Below, piece by piece: positions 24,004 to 36,475 of a stretch of DNA of 64,000 bases. Positions within the stretch are counted from its first letter, which is position 1. Every line of letters begins with the position of its first letter. The notes under the pieces are model-generated. The model was not told the origin of the DNA, did not search any database, and worked only from the letters and a program-made list of their open reading frames with translations. The stretch comes from Symsagittifera roscoffensis (taxonomy: Eukaryota > Xenacoelomorpha > Acoela > Convolutidae), in the NCBI RefSeq assembly GCF_963678635.1, contig NC_087067.1:16003639-16067638 (forward strand), read 5' to 3'. A program made the position numbers and the translations under genes.

Positions 24004-27000
24004 GACCGGAAGAAAATTAAAATAGAGTTTATTCAATCATCCATCCGTTGGATCGAACTTTGACAACGGTGTTTTCATTTTGGTTTGAAGCCAAAAAATA
24101 AACCGCTCGTTCTCCTATCTACAGAAATTTTCATCAATACTGGGTTCCTCAGATTTAAATCGTGAGAATCATCTCTTGTTAAAAAAAAAGACTGGGCTGG
24201 CTGAAACCACTGAAACGCTCGTGCTTACAACTACACTGTCGCCAATTAGATTACCAACCTGCCTCTTCGTTTCTAGGTCGTTTTCGATTTCGTCGTAAAA
24301 ATTTCTAGTGTTATGGACGGAATTGTCGCGTCATTAATTCTCTCCTCTCACCATACCTTTATTGAACCAGAGAAAGAGTTTCTTCCTCTTCGGTCAGTGG
24401 TTCCGATGGGAGATCTGGACAACTTTGACTTTGTACGTTTTTTTTTCACACTATTTACCAGGTTTCTTTATTTGCGCTTTCACAACTTCAAAAATGTTCC
24501 CTTTTTTTATAAACGTTGCATGTAACCCCCTTCTTTTGAAAAATTTTTAGGTGACCGTTGATAAAGGCATCATCACTCCTAATACAAGAATTGGACTTTT
24601 TTAGGTTCAGACTTGGTTCTCTTCTTACAGAAAAATGTTTTGTACAGTTTCCCATTGCTGTTTGATTGGGGCATGTTACTAAGGTTGAAAAACCCCATTG
24701 TTCTATGATTGCCTGATTCAAAGCGTTCATTGGATAAGGTGTTTCTGATAACAGTATGCGATGGAGGTTGCAATTTTTTATGTTGAAATTGAAAACGTGG
24801 CGTAGCATTCAAATCTTGTCTAGTTTTCCTATGACACTTGATTTCGCCAAGTCTGAAGTTGATCCCTAGAGCTGTTCATAAGATTCCCAATCTTTTTGCT
24901 TGCAGCTTTTTTAAATATATCCTTCGAAGGTAGTGACGCCCAGTGTTTTTCTACGAAATTTTTTTTTTTGCTTTCTATAAAATTTCTACTTCTGGCCTCT
25001 CAAGTTTTCTTTTCCAGTTCGATTATGAAATCTCGAGGTCCTTCTAAACTTGGAATTTCTGTTTCCGCCATCAATTTTTTTTCCACAAAGGTCATACACA
25101 TCAAAAAAAATGAAAAATGTTCAATTTAGAAAAAAAATCAACCGATGTATTTTGAACCAGAGTTGCATACAAGTATTGTTTAGATAGTTGTAGCCATGAA
25201 TGACAAAAGTCGAGAACGCCTAGTAGCACTAGTATTTGAAGATAATGGAATTCATCGATTAGTAGATTAGAGTATACAGAAGGTAGCTATTTAATCACAC
25301 TAGGGTTAATCAATGTTTTCTTTTCGATTTCCTGACTGGAGTCACATATGAAGTTTTGATTTAGTGCAAAAATGATAGAGTTTTCTTTTGATTCAAAAAG
25401 TTCCACAGTATCTTGCTCATTCTTATTCATTAAAATTACTTTTTTTGATTTAATTCATGGGTGTTATAGAATATAGTATAGTAATGATACATCGTTGATT
25501 GTAAAATTGTTTTTTTTTCGTATTGTTCAAGGATACTCTAGAAAATAGTGTAGCCGTTAGCTATAGTAAAATATTTTCATACAATATAGTTTAACTGTTG
25601 ATTTTTTACGACTGAGGTTGAATACAACTCTTTTACTAATTGTTATCCGACTAAGAAACTAAATTATTACACAATTTTCTAATGGAATTTTCTTTTAAAG
25701 GAGAATGAGAAGTTGCTGTTTTTGTAGCATCATAGTCTTCAAAAAAACGTAGAATAAAGTCCTTTCCATACATGGAAGATAAAGTAAAAAAAAAGAAGAT
25801 TGAACCGTTGCATTTTGAACCGTAGTTACATCCAAGAATCGGTTACTTAATCGTTGACATGAATGACAAAAATCGAGATCGTCTAGTTGCACAAGTGTTT
25901 GAAGACAAAGAAAATCATGTAGTAGGAGATAAGACTATACAGAAGGTAGCTATTTAATCACCTGAAGATTAGATTATTCAATGTTTACTGTTCAAATTGC
26001 TGACTGGAGTCACTTATGAAGTTTTCGACTGGAGTTACTTAATGTTTTGATTTAGAGTGAAATCAGACGGGAGTTATAATGAGAGGAAAAGGACCATGTT
26101 AGCTTTTTATGTAAAGGCGTGGCCACCAGGTATTTTTTGCCGGCCCCTTCATTTCAAATGATCTCGGATGAATTTCATGAAGTAAGGTAGTGTGATCAAG
26201 GGATCAAGAGCGGCAGCGACCACAAGCTTGTTGTCGTTAATGACTACTCCATCTTTGATGATTCACTCACGTTGAAAGGTTTTGATGCATGCTCCGGGTT
26301 TCTCCAATTGTTGTCCGTTTCTATCATGTTCGACTTTTTCCAGGGCAAGGTCGTCATCCGTGATTATTTTTAATTAATTTTTTTTGAAAAATTATCAATT
26401 CATGGAATTGTAAAGGAAGGTTACTTCAGGTCTCTTCTATAATTGTTTAACAAATTTTGATATAATTGGGACTTTTTTCATCCCGGGAAATTTCTTTTAA
26501 GGCCCTATTTTTTAGAGCTGATAGCATTTTTTTCTGAATTAGAACTTGATTGAACGGGTAGATGTACACTTTCATCGATTTGACACACCTATTGATATGT
26601 TTAATGTAACAAAGAATGAACGCAATTCAGATATTTTTTGAGTTTCGGTTATTTTGTATCGAATCGCAATTTCCGACCTATGGTTTTACGATTTTATCAC
26701 AATAATTAATTATCAAAGTTCCGCAAATTTTCGAAAAAATCCGCATATACCCATTTGACCGCAAAAATCTATTTTTCGATGAAATTCACGATTTTCATAA
26801 CAATGTAATTATGTAGCTCATGCGATCCTTTGAATATAACTAAAAAGTCGTCTTTGTAGGAAATGGTAGAAAAAATAACTTTTGCAAGTGAATCCATGGC
26901 CCATTGGAGTTTGCAATGCTCTTTATGATTATTGTTTGACAACTGTGGAGCAATTTTATTAATTATTTGTTATAATGGCAATTGATATATTTTTTAAAAG

Positions 27001-27053
27001 CTTGATCGTTTTGATTCTTAGGCTAATTTTCTGGAATTGTCTTTTTTATATAT
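24004..27053 (-). repeat. Array unit E, nearly full
   Basis: Contains all blocks up to the one ending GGAATTGTCTTTTTTATA (about 27,050), with the same middle segment version as unit B (about 25,920-26,380). It is shorter than B and C mainly through a deletion near 24,960, where the VPRPWS part is lost. Confidence 0.75.
26100..26370 (-). other. Second copy of the integrase-like remnant, unit E
   Basis: Same sequence as 17,150-17,400 with scattered differences. Only units B and E carry this segment. Units A and C have an unrelated sequence at the same position. Confidence 0.3.
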
Positions 27054-27395
27054 AAGGTGTTTCTGACAACAGTATGCGATGGAGGTTGCATTTTTTTTCA
27101 TGTTGAAATTGAAAACGTGGCCTAGCATTCAAATCCTGTCCAGTGTTCCTATGACACTTGATTTCGCCAAGTCTGAAGTTGATCCCTAGAGCTGCTCATA
27201 AGATTCCCGATCTTTTTGCTTGCAGCTTTTTTAAATATACCTTTCGAAGGTAGTGACGCCCAGTGTTTTTCTACGAAATTTTTTTTTTTGCTTTCTATAA
27301 AATTTCTACTTCTGGCCTCTCAAGTTTTCTTTTCCAGTTCGATTATGAAATCTCGAGGTCCTTCTAAACTTGGAATTTCTGTTTCCGCCATCAAT
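27054..27395 (-). repeat. Array unit F, partial end unit
   Basis: A fragment corresponding to about 24,740-25,078 of unit E. It carries the same internal deletion as unit E, so E and F share a recent ancestor. On the minus strand it starts at the ATG of the MAETEIPS segment. Confidence 0.75.
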
Positions 27396-29059
27396 AATTT
27401 TTCAAAATGTCGATGTTTGAAAAATCATTAGAAATAATCGCTAAATGGATTTGATCAATCCAGTTTATCCATTGAATGAATGGTTCTACAAGTTGGTTTG
27501 GCCAAAACGCGAGAACTCCCTGAAAGTTCAGATTAGTAGGCTGGTGCATAAAAAAAGTGTTCAAATATCCTTCGTTTACCAAAACTGAAAATCTTGAATT
27601 AAGAGAACAAAAAAAGAATGGAATGATAAAAAAGGTTTCTTTTCTTTTCAACTATGCAAACGCACTATGCATTCTACTTCGAACAGACAAAAACATGAAA
27701 GGTATCTAATTGCAAGGTGAAGGTCAAAATCAAATAATTTAAAACGCTATTCTCAACATCCGTCTAAATTGAAAAAATGCTAATGTGTGGTTTCTAGTTA
27801 AACAAAATATCCTAAATTTTTTGTTCTCTTTATTTTTTACAGTAGTTTATTGGTACAAAAAATAATCGGAAGACTTCTTATTAAACATAATTTGTAATAA
27901 TTCCTTCTAACATTATAGAAATTTTTTGAAATGAGTATTAAAGTTTTGAACCCCAACATCCAACCGTGATTTTATGGCATTTGGTTGAAACGTTCCGATC
28001 CAAGACCCTGCTGGAGACTTTTTAAATGATTCATGGGTGCTGGTTGTTTTATATTTTTGTCTTACTGAACAAATTCTATGAAAACTCAAGTCTGCTACCT
28101 TAGCCGACATTTTTTTTACTAACAGCGATCTTTTTGACCCAAAGGCACCTGAAGCTGATACGCAAAATGAGTGATGCATAATTTTGTTTAGCAAGTTTTT
28201 GCCAATTTTAGAAAAGAAGTTCATTTATAATTTTCAAGTTCAGTCCAAATTAGACGCAAAAAAAAATTTTACGGTATCTTAAGATTTTGCTTAAATTTTA
28301 TCTGTGAAATTAGCGTTTCTTTATTTATCATGTCCCGGATTCTCTATAGCCGAAAAAATTAATGACAGAACTATAACAAAAAAACATGTCACTTCTCTCA
28401 GCCTGCTATCTACTTGCTAATCTTTTCTGCTAATTGGTCATTTTTGGCTGCCTTTGGTACTGACGTAAAAAAGCTCGCTCATTCTATGTTTTTTATCCGT
28501 GAATCAGTAAATCAATTTACTCGTCCCTCTCTCCAACAACACCTGTTTCTTCGCCTCTTCCTGTCCCGAAGGAAACTTTTTTCAATAATATCGGTTTAAA
28601 AATTTGTTGGCCGAATCAAATGAGAGAATCTGATTTTCCTCAATCACTCTTTACAACTTCCATGTGATCTACTTACTATCAAATTGCTTTAGTTCCATTT
28701 TGACTGCAGACAATCCGATACAGAAAACTTCGAAGCAACAAAAGTCTAGTATAATTAAACAAATTTTTTTACTCCGATTTTTCATGTATTTGACAAGCGC
28801 GACCCGCTAGCGAACTTTGAAATACAACAAAGAAACGGGCATTTTCTACCACATACAAAACTACCTCTTGAGAGTGCTGCACAAAGGGGTGTGTCGACAT
28901 CAGCACAAAGACCCTATCACTGGATCAATTGGTTCCCCTTCTACGTCGGTTTTGCCACTAGAGACCCTGAGGTAACTGAGTGACAGATCAGACGAGACGA
29001 CCCACTTTTTTTTTACAAAAGTATAATTACGTTTTTGAATATCGTTTCGATAGTTCAGT

Positions 29060-29110
<51 letters not shown>

Positions 29111-29122
29111 TGAGAGGAGAGT

Positions 29123-29161
<39 letters not shown>

Positions 29162-30260
29162 GAGAGAGAGAGAGAGTGTGTGAGAGAGAGGGCAAAGTCA
29201 GACGCACACTTAGCATTTGATTGAAGTTTGATTAAGTTTTAATCCTAAAATGTAGTGTGGTGTTTTTTAAAAAATCCAATCTGCAATATATTGTTTCTGT
29301 GTTGTTTAACTTTAAAATTATTCATCGTAGGTCAAAAATTGATGCCAAAAATTTATTTTTAAGCTTGTGTGGCGATTATGAGTTACCATCAATACTAGAG
29401 TTCTGATAATGAGTTCTTGCATCCGATCAATCATGTAGAAACTCTTTTGTTTTTTGTTTTAAAAAAGAAAATGCAAAACGACTATTCAACCATTTAGCAG
29501 TATATTTTATGAAGATGTTTTATTTCCCTTTTCACCTCAATTTTTCACCCAAACGTTAATCCTAACTGTCTTCAAATGTTTCAATCAAAAGTTGGCACTT
29601 GTTTCGAGCACAATAGTACTCACAACAGTTCCGGTTTGGTAACAAAAGGATGCCGTAGGTGACTAATTTCATCAGACTGTCGCCAAAAGAACGCTACCGA
29701 TATGACGTTGCATGTTTCTGTTTCGGTGGCCAACGACTACCTCTGAATTTTTTTCTTTTTTATAGCCTTAGTGCAGAGAGTTTTTGTTTGGATAATTTTC
29801 CATCCAGGGACAAAAAAAAATATTCTTTTTGTAGAAAGATATTTATCACTAGTAAAAGTTTATCACTCTCTCGATAAACTTTACTTTCTTCGTTTTAAAC
29901 ACGAAAGATGATGATTCTGAAAATGTTCTTGACGCTTGAAAGATCCAGAATGCTAGAAGTCTTCCTAAGTTTTTATCTTAACTTTTTTAATGCAATGTTG
30001 TCATTGTAATAATTTTCTGGTAATTATATTTTTATTAAGTGGAGTTTTTGTTGCAACAAATTATAATCCATTTAAACACAATTCGAACTGAAGAGGAAGT
30101 CGTAATAGGTTACTTTTAAATGACTCCTTCAGCGATGAACAAAAAAACGATGGCTCTTTGTGAGTTCTCGAGTTTGCTATCTTCGTAGATTCGTAGTTAG
30201 GCTCCTCTGGCTGCATTGAGCATATTTTTATTTACAGTATTCAAAGGAGACGACTCTCAT
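27396..30260. other. Unannotated interval with a (GA)n microsatellite
   Basis: I see no gene that I can defend. A 103-codon minus-strand open stretch (28,224-27,913) has no recognisable motif. The only clear structure is the (GA)n tract at about 29,060-29,190. Confidence 0.5.
29060..29190. repeat. (GA)n microsatellite
   Basis: About 130 bases of almost pure GA dinucleotides with a few GTGAG interruptions. The Glu/Arg open stretch it produces is a by-product of the repeat, not a gene. Confidence 0.95.
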
Positions 30261-30655
30261 GCTGGAGGGACCGAATTCTGGAAAATTTTCAACCAATCAA
30301 AATCGCCAAGTTTCCTATTGGCTAAATGTTTTTCTCACAGAATCGAAATCAATATTAACAGAAACTGTTAATATAATAAAAAAAATAGATGCAGATATAA
30401 AAGTTGCAGATATAATAAAATTAGTATTTTGTTTTCCAATTTTTGTAAGTCCATTTGAAATTTGTTCCAATCCGCCTACGATCTGGCATTTTTTTCATTC
30501 ATCTGCTAATTATCTAAGTGGGCAATATTAACTCTAAATGCCTGGATTTATTTGGTTACCGTGAGATTTTGCAATTTCCTTGAGATTTTTGAATTTTCAA
30601 TTGTGATTGGGTGAAAATAGGCCAAATTAATTTTCAAGCATTTGGTCCCTCCAGC
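30261..30655. mobile_element. MITE-like foldback element (395 bp)
   Basis: GCTGGAGGGACC at 30,261-30,272 is matched by its exact reverse complement GGTCCCTCCAGC at 30,644-30,655, and similarity continues inward for about 16 more bases. The interior has no gene and is AT-rich. The terminal inverted repeats and size fit a miniature DNA transposon. I see no clear target duplication, so the superfamily is open. Confidence 0.55.
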
Positions 30656-32789
30656 AAGAGGGACCCCGCCGTATTCAAAAACATTTTTTAAAAACTGGTC
30701 CGCTGTTTGGAACGCATCGAATTTTTGTTTTGAAACGCATTGGACCTGATCTGCCTTACAAATGCATGAACAGCGCGGAGGGTTGTCATATCATGAGTAT
30801 GTTCTTTTTAAAAGTTTTTGTTGTTCGTTTAGCAGAATGAAGAAAAAATTTGCTCGAAAATTTAATATCGTAGAAACAGCCGGTTTCATTTGCTTTTTAA
30901 AAAAATTGCAAGTACCAGCAAACAAGTTAATGGGCAATTGTTCTATGCCGCTAAAAAAAACTATGGAACTCATAGTTGGCGTTTTGACGTGCGGAACTGT
31001 TCTATGCTGCTAGAGAGGTGATTTCGGCATAATTATCCACTGAAACCTTCATTTCAGATTGAAAAAAAAAACATTTTTTTACTTCGTCACTTTTTCATTA
31101 AAGCAAAAGCTGTGCAGAGTTTGACAAAAACAATAACTGCTATAATTATGCTATGCATCAGAAGTACGATTCGATAGTGCTGGTGCTTTCGTTTCCCTTT
31201 CAAATTTTCCGTTTAATTTTTATCAATTTAGCTTGAGTATTCTGGAAGCACAAAATTGTGTTTGAATCTACTGGAAATTATTTGAAGTACCCGCTTTGAC
31301 AATAATTGGATTGCAATCGATTTAACACAGACAATTTAGCAAAAACAAACAAAGAAAGATTGAATTGCATCGAAATAAAATCGATTTAGTTTGATACAAA
31401 AATGTAGCTTAAGAAACAATTTCAATCAACTATAAATTGATTTGAATCGGCTTTTGTCCATTTTTTGTAGACTTATTATGAACAGATTTTAAACAAAATA
31501 TATTCAGATTTTCTCGGTTATCAAAGAATAGAGAAAATTAGAAATAAAATTATACGGTATGCTTTTCATTTGACTTTCGTGTTGATGATGTTTGGCCCGA
31601 AAAAACTCTGAGTATAACTTATTCGTGAAGGTTCCACAACAAAAATGAAATGCTGTGAATTGAAATTTTCAGTTACATGTCTTTGGCCCAACATAATTGC
31701 GCAGGGAACGCTGATAAAGAAAATGACATTTGGAAAACTTTTGCATAATTTATTTTCATACCACGGGAGCCCTTAGATTTGCAAGCTTCAAAAGGTTAAA
31801 AAATTGCTATCTTTACCTCAGATAGAGATTTTAATTGATTTTACTGCCTAGATGAATTTTATTAAGATTAAGCCCATTCTGAATCAGTTTACGTATATAA
31901 ATGGGCTGTCGTAAATCGATTTTCATCACTATAAGAACTTCTTTAAAAAATCGATTTTAATCGTATTCAACCTCAAGTTAGTCAATGCGAGTTTTCTAAG
32001 ACTATATCTGCTCACAATTAGATGGAAGATTGGACTTGAAACTTGGGCTTTTAATTGTTAGATTAAATTTTGTGCAGATATCTAAGTAAGAAAAGAATGA
32101 CTCCATTCTTTCAGACTAAAGATCAAAAATCCTGACTGAAGATTAAATTTTTTAACTGTCAAAATTTTCTCAAATTGCCGATAAAAATAGGAGATAAGGC
32201 ACCTCATTTTTCAAAATGAATATCGTGCAAATTCAAAAATGTACGCTTATAATGACTGAATTTGCTAATAACTTATTTGTCTCGACTAAATTTCGTATAA
32301 CTTCAAAGCACAAGGTTTGCTAAAAAACCTCCAAGCCGGAATACTACCTTTTCAACTGTCGTTAATAAGTTTTTAAAATAATTCAACGCAGTTTTTCTGC
32401 AGGTACAGACTGTCTTGAAGCAAAAAATGTCATCATGTTTTTTGAACTTTTCAACTCCTATTTATATGTTTTTTTTTGTTTTTCATATACAAAAAGAAGG
32501 ACCTACAACGATACTCTCTGAAAAAATAACAGCTCAACCGATGCATAGCTGATAGACTTCTGAACATGGTCTGTTTTTGTGATACTGGTGCTTTTTTTTT
32601 AAAAATTGCCTAAAAACAATGATATTGTGACTTCATTTTGCAATGCTTGTCTCACAAAATGGTTTTAAATTGTCTCAAAATTTTTTCCAAGCCTAAGATG
32701 CCAATATCGGCAGACGTTCTGAAATAAAACAAGACAGCTCCTTTCCAGGCGACACTTTGAATGTTGCAACTGCCTATGGGGTAGTGCCC
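30656..32789. other. No gene seen
   Basis: AT-rich non-coding sequence. A stretch at about 32,404-32,435 (ACAGACTGTCTTGAAGC followed by AAAAAATGTCATC) recurs with small changes at about 36,042-36,073, a minor dispersed direct repeat. Confidence 0.5.
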
Positions 32790-33195
32790 ACTTAGAAAAA
32801 AAATTCAAAAAAAAACAAAAAATTATTTTTTGTTTGAAATTTTTCCCCCATATCTTTCTTACGAGGCCAAACTGTGCACTGGATAGGAGCACAATTTTGT
32901 GTCTGTATGTTCCTATGTTCTATATAAAGTACAAAATGAGGGATGTTGCAGAGTCCTGAACACAAAAAAGAAACCCTCAAGTCATATTGGAATGTTTCTA
33001 TGACAGAATAAATCTCCGCTTACGCTTTAATACCACGAATTATATCGTGTGCTAATTGTCTCATTTTTTTTTAAACTTTGAGCTCAGTACAATAATACTT
33101 TTTAAAAAATTTAAGACCTTCTGTAATAGATGCTCGTTAAAAAGTTGAAATTTGTCAGGAGAAAACACCCACCCCGAGCACAAACATTCAGTTTT
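32790..33195 (-). repeat. Diverged, inverted relative of the 540-bp tandem repeat
   Basis: On the minus strand this follows the unit found at 37.3-38.9 kb: the CCCGAGCACA block with the GAAATTTGTC block beside it, the GGAGATTTA and GCGAATTATATCG-type block, and TTTTGTACTTTATAT. It carries about 70 extra bases (about 32,857-32,925) that the tandem units lack. The same 70 bases occur near 61,046-61,114. Confidence 0.65.
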
Positions 33196-33751
33196 TTCTC
33201 CGAAAGTTGGAACAAAAATACATAATCGAGGATGGACGAAAAAACTGTTTCAGGCAAACAATTCAGCTTAAAAAAAACTGCAATTAAAAGGGCAACTTGC
33301 TGTCATACAACGAAACTGGGGGTCTTCTCGCTGTATTAATTCTTGTCAATATCTTTTTCATGTTGGTCTTTTTTTCCAATATTTTTCCTCCTTTTTTGCT
33401 ATATAAGAATGTGCGATGCAGGAAAGGAATCAAAAAAATCTATAGATGAAGAGCAACTGGTTTAAATTGCTTCGGTGACTCTGAACAATAGATTTTTTCA
33501 CGCTGGATTTACACGTTCAATTCTTTTCAGCAGGACTTAGCATGACACCACAAAATGTACTTTTCAGGTACCAATTTTGACCATCCCGAATTTTATTAAG
33601 CTCATTTTGTAGTCATAATTTTGTGACCTTATGGTCATTAGCTAAAAAGAGATGACGCGGACACGAGAGGTGAGTCATGACACAAATAAAAACTATTTGA
33701 ATTTTTTTAGTTCTAAATTTTTCATATAGTTTTCAAAAAAATAGGTCTGCT

Positions 33752-34200
33752 CAGGGGCGGATTCAGGGGGGGGGGGGGGGGGGTGGGGGAGCGAACGTTC
33801 TCCCCCCCCCTCCCCTCAGGGATTCGACCCCCTGCCGACCCAAAGGGTCCCCCCTTTGATACTTCTTCAGAAATCCATTTTTGGCCGACCAACCCTAAAA
33901 TTTTTCTAAAGGCGCCTTTGGCGCCAATATATACTAACTTTGAGGGGGAGCGCGCGCCAAAAAAAAACGCAATTTTTTAGTCAATATTTTTCAAAAAGTG
34001 CCCAAAAACGGTTTTTTTTACTGTTTTTTCAAAAATTTGCATGCGGCGCAGAAAATTTAGCCAAAATAGGGGCAAAACAGTGCTTTGGGAGAGCTCGAAA
34101 AATCAATTTAGTCAACCTAAAAAAAAAGGTCGTCAAAATTTTGGAAAATTTTTTGAAAATCCGCCCCCCCCCCCTCGAGAAAATCCGAGATCCGCCCCTG
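33752..34200. mobile_element. hAT-type MITE with 8-bp target duplication (449 bp)
   Basis: The ends are inverted repeats starting CAGGGGCGGAT and ending ATCCGCCCCTG. The element is flanked by a perfect 8-bp duplication GGTCTGCT (33,744-33,751 and 34,201-34,208). An 8-bp duplication with CAG...CTG ends is the signature of hAT transposons. It has no transposase, so it would have depended on a partner in trans. A G-run and C-run near each end can pair. Related elements are at 34,502-34,755 and 61,646-62,053. Confidence 0.9.
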
Positions 34201-34501
34201 GGTCTGCTAAACCTCATTTCAAATTACGGTTAAAATGTTAAGAAAGTTATCGCAGTTCAACAACTAGAGTTTTCCAAAGAAAAATTTTGTATATTAAAAA
34301 AATACGTATTACTACACTGCACTGCGTCTTTCGAATAGGTTATTGTGATTTTCATTGCGCATACGCTAGAGGCAAGCTTTTTAAAGATAAGTTTTTAAAA
34401 TGGTTCAATTTATTCTGATAGCTAGAAGTGCTTCGAAAAATTTTAAAATCGTCAGGCAATTAATTCAAAACGATGGAAGTGTAAAACATTACCAATAGAC
34501 A

Positions 34502-34755
34502 CAGAAGCGTGCCGAGCGGGGGGACCCCCCTCAATTCTGGTTTGCAAGTTTTTATAAAGAATCCCCCCTTTGGTATATTTTACGAGATCCGATTTCTCTG
34601 GCCAACATCAAAAAATTTTTAAAAGCGCCTTCGTTGCCAATAAAAGCTTGAGGGGAGAGCGCTCGCTGAAAAAAACGCAATTTATTAGTGAAATATTTTC
34701 AAATGTGCCCAAAAAACCACCCCCGCCCTAGCAAAGTTTTCTGCGCACGCCACTG
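34502..34755. mobile_element. hAT-type MITE, shorter relative (254 bp)
   Basis: The ends read CAGAAGCGTGC and GCACGCCACTG. The flanks AATAGACA (34,494-34,501) and AACAGACA (34,756-34,763) are an 8-bp duplication with one change. The interior shares blocks with the 33,752 element (GCCAATA, then a TTGAGGGG and GAGCGC stretch, then AAAAACGCAATTT). It is non-coding. Confidence 0.8.
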
Positions 34756-35042
34756 AACAGACAGTATGCAAAACGTCAATAAACTCAAGAAAAACGACAA
34801 AAAATGACTGATTTCCTAGCACATTTTAAGGAAAAAATAACATGGCCTTCATATTGAAGTAATTTATTATAAGTATTTTTACCTACTCAATTTGAGACCG
34901 ATTTTTAAAATTAGGAAACATATCATCACAACCTAACTGTGCGTCTGCATATAGTTTAATTAGATATTTAAAAACTTCGAGTAGTGCACTAATGAACAAT
35001 TTAAACACAACGGACGTTCTTACTCCAACTGCAATTGATCTG

Positions 35043-35251
35043 AACTACCCTCTCTGAAATTCTCAACTGTTGATTTGAGGCACTTTAATTTTCATTCCGA
35101 GTCTAACATCTCCAGTTTTTACCAAGTGTATAAGAAGTTTTTAAATGCATGAACATTTTCTCTTTGAATGCAAGATGAAATTTTTGAACGAAAATAGTGA
35201 AAATTTGTATTTTCAGACCCAAAAAAACTGGTACTTTCAGAGAGGGTAGTT
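35043..35251. mobile_element. Foldback or MITE-like element (209 bp)
   Basis: AACTACCCTCTCTGAAA at 35,043-35,059 is matched by its exact reverse complement at 35,235-35,251, a 17-bp perfect terminal inverted repeat around a non-coding interior. No target duplication is obvious. It is probably a small DNA-transposon derivative. Confidence 0.6.
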
Positions 35252-35569
35252 TAGCTCATTTAATGTCGCTCGATGTAAAAGTTTGATAAAATTCTGCGAA
35301 AGCGTTGTCCAAAAATGTCCGTCAAGTTAGGCATTGTAGAGTGTAAAAACAAACAATTTAAATTGGCGCTTATTTTGCCCAGTAGTTTACTTCGATCGCA
35401 AAAAAGGAGATGTTTCAGGCAATCTTTTTGAAAAAAAAACACTTTGAATTGGTTTTAATTGGTTCTCAAAAGATATTTTTAAAGCAGCTTATTCAAGAAA
35501 CAAAATCACGAATTTTTTTTGATATTTTGAAAGTGTAGATAGTTAAGCCATAAGCTCAACCAGTTCGAC

Positions 35570-35830
35570 ATCTTCAAATAACAGGCCCTCTAGTTGAGCT
35601 TAAAGTAGGATCATCAACTCGAGTCGGACTAAACTTAAAGTCGAACGTAAAGTCGAAACATACTGTCAATTACAGAGCTGAAACTTGGAGTTGAGGTAGT
35701 CGAAAATTATAGAAGGACACAAAGTCGAAAAATGCAGTCAAATTCAGCCTCGAAACATAAAATTAAACTCAAACTCAAACTCGAAAATTGGTCGAACTCA
35801 AAGAGTGGAAATACTGTCAAATCGATTCGT
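35570..35830. repeat. Imperfect GTCGAAA-type short repeats
   Basis: Variants such as AAGTCGAAC, AAGTCGAAA, TAGTCGAAAA and ACTCGAAAAT recur irregularly, mixed with TCAAACTCAAACTC. This is simple-sequence-like and no function is suggested. Confidence 0.5.
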
Positions 35831-36355
35831 GTGAAAAATAAATTTAACAATAAAGTTTTCTTGGAAAAATTTGAAGCTTTCGTCGGCTTGTTTTATTGAA
35901 AAATTTGCTTGGACAACCCAGTCATTGCAACGACTAAAATTTTGAACTGAATGATAAGACAAACATCATAAATCATTCGAGAATTTTTTCTGTAAATGGT
36001 GGTAAATTTGTATTCAAATTTGCCGTCTTTGAAACGCTACAGACTGTCTTCAAGCAAAAAAAGGTCATCTTACTATTGTAAATGTTAAACACCTGTTCAC
36101 GTATTATTTTTTTTCCTAAACTACCACTTTATGATTTCAACAAACAAGTGAACGAATTTCTTGTTCTTGATTGTACCTTTTCTCTGCAACAAATTATAGG
36201 TAGGATTGAAGTGTTTACACATGCTTGATGAAACTAATTGCATAGGAAAGCTTTGGACAGGTTGGACGGGTCAAAATTGGAAAAATCTAGTTATGGCAAG
36301 TTAAAACAGCCTGTATGTCATAACTAGTTGCAGATGTGTTCTTGTTCTGGAAACG

Positions 36356-36475
36356 ATGGAAAAAAAACTCAAGGAATTTGAGTTCATGAAGCCTATGGAA
36401 GACTTATTTATTTGTGAAGATGATGAGCTTGACTTACTGTTTATGCCGCGAAAAAACGACAGACAAAAATTTTGA
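36356..36475 (+). other. Short acidic coding-like stretch, possibly an exon remnant
   Basis: Thirty-nine codons, METMEKKLKEFEFMKP-like at the start and acidic after that (EDDELDLLF), ending in a basic stretch before a stop. CAG at 36,331-36,333 could act as an acceptor. Composition is more protein-like than the neighbourhood, but the piece is short and no family can be named. Confidence 0.2.

Larger units (their letters stand above)
13950..27395 (-). repeat. Array of long direct repeats, full unit about 3.46 kb
   Basis: At least fifteen landmark sequences recur in the same order and orientation. For example, GACCGGAAGAAAATTAAAAT is at 14,981, 18,436, 21,909 and 24,004, so the periods are 3455, 3473 and 2095. 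Some units carry large internal deletions. The minus strand shows recurring coding remnants, including a segment starting MAETEIPS, one containing LYVPRPWSRKQKK and HWASLPSKDIF, one containing HTVIRNTLSNERFESGNHR, and one containing DIFSTISDEDDFLVIFKG. All are interrupted in every unit. The product is not recognised. The array's upstream edge (27,395) lies within a few bases of the ATG of the MAETE segment. Confidence 0.85.

Noticed and set aside
24313-24550. Plus-strand open stretches repeated through the array
   Set aside because: They are the opposite strand of the minus-strand remnants and carry no motif of their own.
27913-28224. 103-codon minus-strand open stretch
   Set aside because: No motif, no repeat relation and no splice support, so it is likely chance.
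28980-29183. Open frame rich in Glu, Arg and Ser
   Set aside because: It is only the translation of the (GA)n microsatellite.
33783-34241. Overlapping open stretches on both strands
   Set aside because: They lie inside the hAT-type MITE and its G/C runs, which are non-coding.
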